From contig NZ_JYIT01000086.1 in NCBI RefSeq assembly GCF_000956545.1, positions 186,001-250,000 on the forward strand: DNA of 64,000 nucleotides. The letters run 5' to 3'. Below the pieces are notes generated by a model, which made no database searches, had not been told where the DNA came from, and saw only the letters and a list, made by a program, of their open reading frames with translations. This DNA comes from Microbacterium azadirachtae (GTDB lineage Bacteria > Actinomycetota > Actinomycetes > Actinomycetales > Microbacteriaceae). Made by a program: the position numbers and the translations under genes. Below, piece after piece: positions 63,301 through 64,000 of the stretch; positions within the stretch are counted from its first letter, which is position 1, and each line of letters starts with the position of its first letter.

Positions 63301-63714
63301 CGAGGCGTCGGTCGAGCGCAGCACCGGGACGCCCGCGGCGACCGCATGCTGCTTCGCGGTCACCTTGTTGCCGGCCATCTCCAGCACGCGCGCCGGCGGG
63401 CCGATGAAGGCGATGCCGTTCTCCGCCGCGCGAGCGGCCAGCTCGGGGTTCTCCGACAGGAAGCCGTAGCCGGGGTAGATCGCGTCCGCGCCGCTGGACA
63501 GCGCCACGCGGATGATCTCCTCGACGTCGAGGTACGCCCGCACCGGGTGCCCGACCTCGCCGATCTGATAGGACTCGTCCGCCTTCTGGCGGTGGAGAGA
63601 CCCGCGGTCCTCCCAGGGGAAGACGGCGACCGTCTTCGCACCCACCTCGAAAGCGGCTCGGAACGCGCGAATGGCGATCTCACCACGATTGGCCACAAGG
63701 ATCTTTTGGAACAT
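60301..63714 (-). CDS. pyc: Pyruvate carboxylase
   Basis: 1137-residue biotin enzyme making oxaloacetate from pyruvate to refill the TCA cycle. Seen in order: biotin carboxylase part (about 1-455, GGGGRGM ATP loop, FIEMNPRIQVEHTVTEE), carboxyltransferase part (about 530-1000, with FDALNDVAQMRPA, HTHDTAGG) and C-terminal biotinyl domain, biotin on Lys1098 in EAMKMEA. The start MFQKIL has GAGGT in front; a frame extending 12 codons further is less likely. Divergent from the ParA-type gene. Confidence 0.97.
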   Translation of the reverse strand: MFQKILVANRGEIAIRAFRAAFEVGAKTVAVFPWEDRGSLHRQKADESYQIGEVGHPVRAYLDVEEIIRVALSSGADAIYPGYGFLSENPELAARAAENGIAFIGPPARVLEMAGNKVTAKQHAVAAGVPVLRSTDASDDVDALVAQAEGIGFPIFVKAVAGGGGRGMRRVESIGDLAPALAEAMREAGSAFGDPRVFLEQAVQRPRHIEVQVLADGTGNTVHLFERDCSVQRRHQKVVEIAPAPNLDESIRTALHRHAVAFARSIGYENAGTVEFLLETAGERAGEVVFIEMNPRIQVEHTVTEEVTDVDLVQSQIRIAAGETLIDLGLEQDDIQLRGAALQCRITTEDPAQGFRPDTGRITTYRSPGGAGIRLDGGTTAAGSQISPHFDSMLAKLTCRGRDFPAAVARAKRALAEFRIRGVSTNIPFLRAVLDDPAFVVGDLSTLFIEERPQLLTSNPSRDRATRLLKWLGDVTVNRPYGDKPLSPSPGSKLPAIDLSAAPPAGARDRLLQLGPAGFARALREQTALAVTETTFRDAHQSLLATRVRTRDLVRVAPHVARMTPQLLSIEAWGGATYDVALRFLAEDPWERLEALREALPNIPLQMLLRGRNTVGYTPRPVEVTNAFVREAASTGVDIFRIFDALNDVAQMRPAIDAVLETGTAVAEVALCYTGDLLDPAEDLYTLDYYLRLAEQIVESGAHILAIKDMAGLLRPAAAARLVAALRERFDLPVQVHTHDTAGGQLATLLAASAAGADAVDAAAAPMSGTTSQPSLSALVAALAHTDRDTGLDLQAVSDLEPYWEGVRQLYRPFESGLPAPTGRVYHHEIPGGQLSNLRQQAIALGLADHFERIEDMYAAADRILGRIPKVTPSSKVVGDLALALVAAGADPADFEQNPQNYDIPDSVVGFMAGELGDLPGGWPEPFRSKALAGRTVSIDVVPLSEEEQRALDGESLERRRTLNHLLFPGPAAEFERTRAAFGDLSALGTPDYLYGLIPGEEHVAEIDPGVQLYVGLEAIGEADEKGIRTVMTTLNGQLRPVFVRDRSIKVDAREVEKADTSKPGQVAAPFSGVVTLKAEVGATVTAGEPVASIEAMKMEAAITAPVDGVVERLAIGATQQVDAGDLLIVIRPTQAA

Positions 63715-63771
63715 GGCACCTCGAACACTGTTCTGCGCGACGACGCGCATCGGGGGGCTGAGTGTTTCCTC

Positions 63772-63777
63772 AGCCTA
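63772..63777 (-). promoter_or_regulatory. -10 hexamer of pyc
   Basis: TAGGCT on the minus strand, 57 bases before the pyc ATG; divergent from the ParA-type promoter. Confidence 0.4.
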
Positions 63778-63785
63778 GAGGAAGG

Positions 63786-63791
63786 TAACGT
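63786..63791 (+). promoter_or_regulatory. -10 hexamer, leaderless start of the ParA-type gene
   Basis: TAACGT ends seven bases before the GTG at 63799. Confidence 0.4.
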
Positions 63792-63798
63792 GGAGTCC

Positions 63799-64000
63799 GT
63801 GCACGTACTCAGCGTCAGTTCCCTCAAGGGCGGTGTCGGCAAGACGACCGTGACCCTCGGCCTCGCCTCGGCGGCGTTCGCCCGCGGTGTCCGGACCCTC
63901 GTGGTCGACCTCGATCCGCAGTCCGACGTCTCCACCGGCATGGACATCCAGGTCGCCGGCCGTCTCAACATCGCCGATGTCCTGGCCAACCCCAAGGAGA
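63799..64000 (+). CDS. ParA/Soj-type ATPase, N-terminal part (cut by window edge)
   Basis: Only 67 codons are in the window. They give VLSVSSLKGGVGKTTVT with a complete deviant Walker A (SLKGGVGKTTV) and DLDPQSDVSTG as the switch region, diagnostic of ParA-family partitioning or placement ATPases. A partner ParB or MerR-like gene would lie beyond the right edge. The gene is divergent from pyc with a leaderless GTG start. Chromosome partition is possible but a non-chromosomal cargo cannot be excluded. Confidence 0.85.
   Translation, partial: MHVLSVSSLKGGVGKTTVTLGLASAAFARGVRTLVVDLDPQSDVSTGMDIQVAGRLNIADVLANPKE

Overview
The window is 64 kb of high-GC chromosome from an actinobacterium, most likely Microbacteriaceae (a Microbacterium-like genus). 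The evidence is gene content and order: the haem-copper oxidase set with a menaquinol:cytochrome c reductase (ctaE-qcrCAB next to divergent trpD, ctaCDF opposite), a division and cell-wall (dcw) cluster ending in ftsZ-yggS-sepF-yggT-divIVA-lspA, a PASTA kinase beside an Rv2175c-type protein and class II DAHP synthase, frequent GTG/TTG starts, and many start codons placed 6-7 bases after a TANNNT hexamer, as expected for leaderless mRNAs. Everything seen is core chromosome. I found no rRNA, tRNA, phage, insertion sequence or CRISPR array.

Layout. 1-5.4 kb: end of an MFS permease gene, rpsA, a 5'-3' exonuclease, a PHP phosphoesterase and trpD. 5.6-13.8 kb: respiratory chain, with ctaE-qcrC-qcrA-qcrB rightward and ctaC-ctaD-ctaF leftward, meeting at a rhodanese gene. 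13.9-24.4 kb: erpA, an M20 dipeptidase, a DUF3043 protein, pyrD, nrdR, hisD, an acidic membrane protein and dnaE. 24.5-30.0 kb is the most accessory-like part: an ECF sigma factor with a membrane partner, a Nudix hydrolase, a GNAT enzyme, and a three-gene DUF6230/DUF6114/secreted-protein operon divergent from a TetR regulator.

30.0-48.0 kb is one long leftward block, read from mraZ down: mraZ-rsmH-ftsL-ftsI-murF-mraY-murD-ftsW-murG-murC-ftsQ-ftsZ-yggS-sepF-yggT-divIVA-lspA-RluA-type pseudouridine synthase. Genes overlap or nearly touch, so it probably works as an operon with internal promoters at murC, ftsZ and divIVA. murE, normally between ftsI and murF, is missing. The mraZ control region holds two sets of GTGGAG repeats in opposite orientation.

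48.2-57.7 kb parallels the mycobacterial Rv2169c-Rv2187 neighbourhood: DUF3040, polyprenyl diphosphate synthase, Rv2175c-like protein, a LysM exported protein, PknL-type kinase with four PASTA domains, DAHP synthase, acyltransferase, long-chain acyl-CoA ligase. 57.7-64 kb: peptide deformylase coupled to a large acidic MinD/ParA-type ATPase, pyruvate carboxylase, and the start of a second ParA-type ATPase cut by the window edge.

The best candidates for undescribed biology are the TetR-controlled DUF6230/DUF6114/secreted-protein operon and the double MraZ-box region. Promoter, operator and terminator calls come from reading motifs only.
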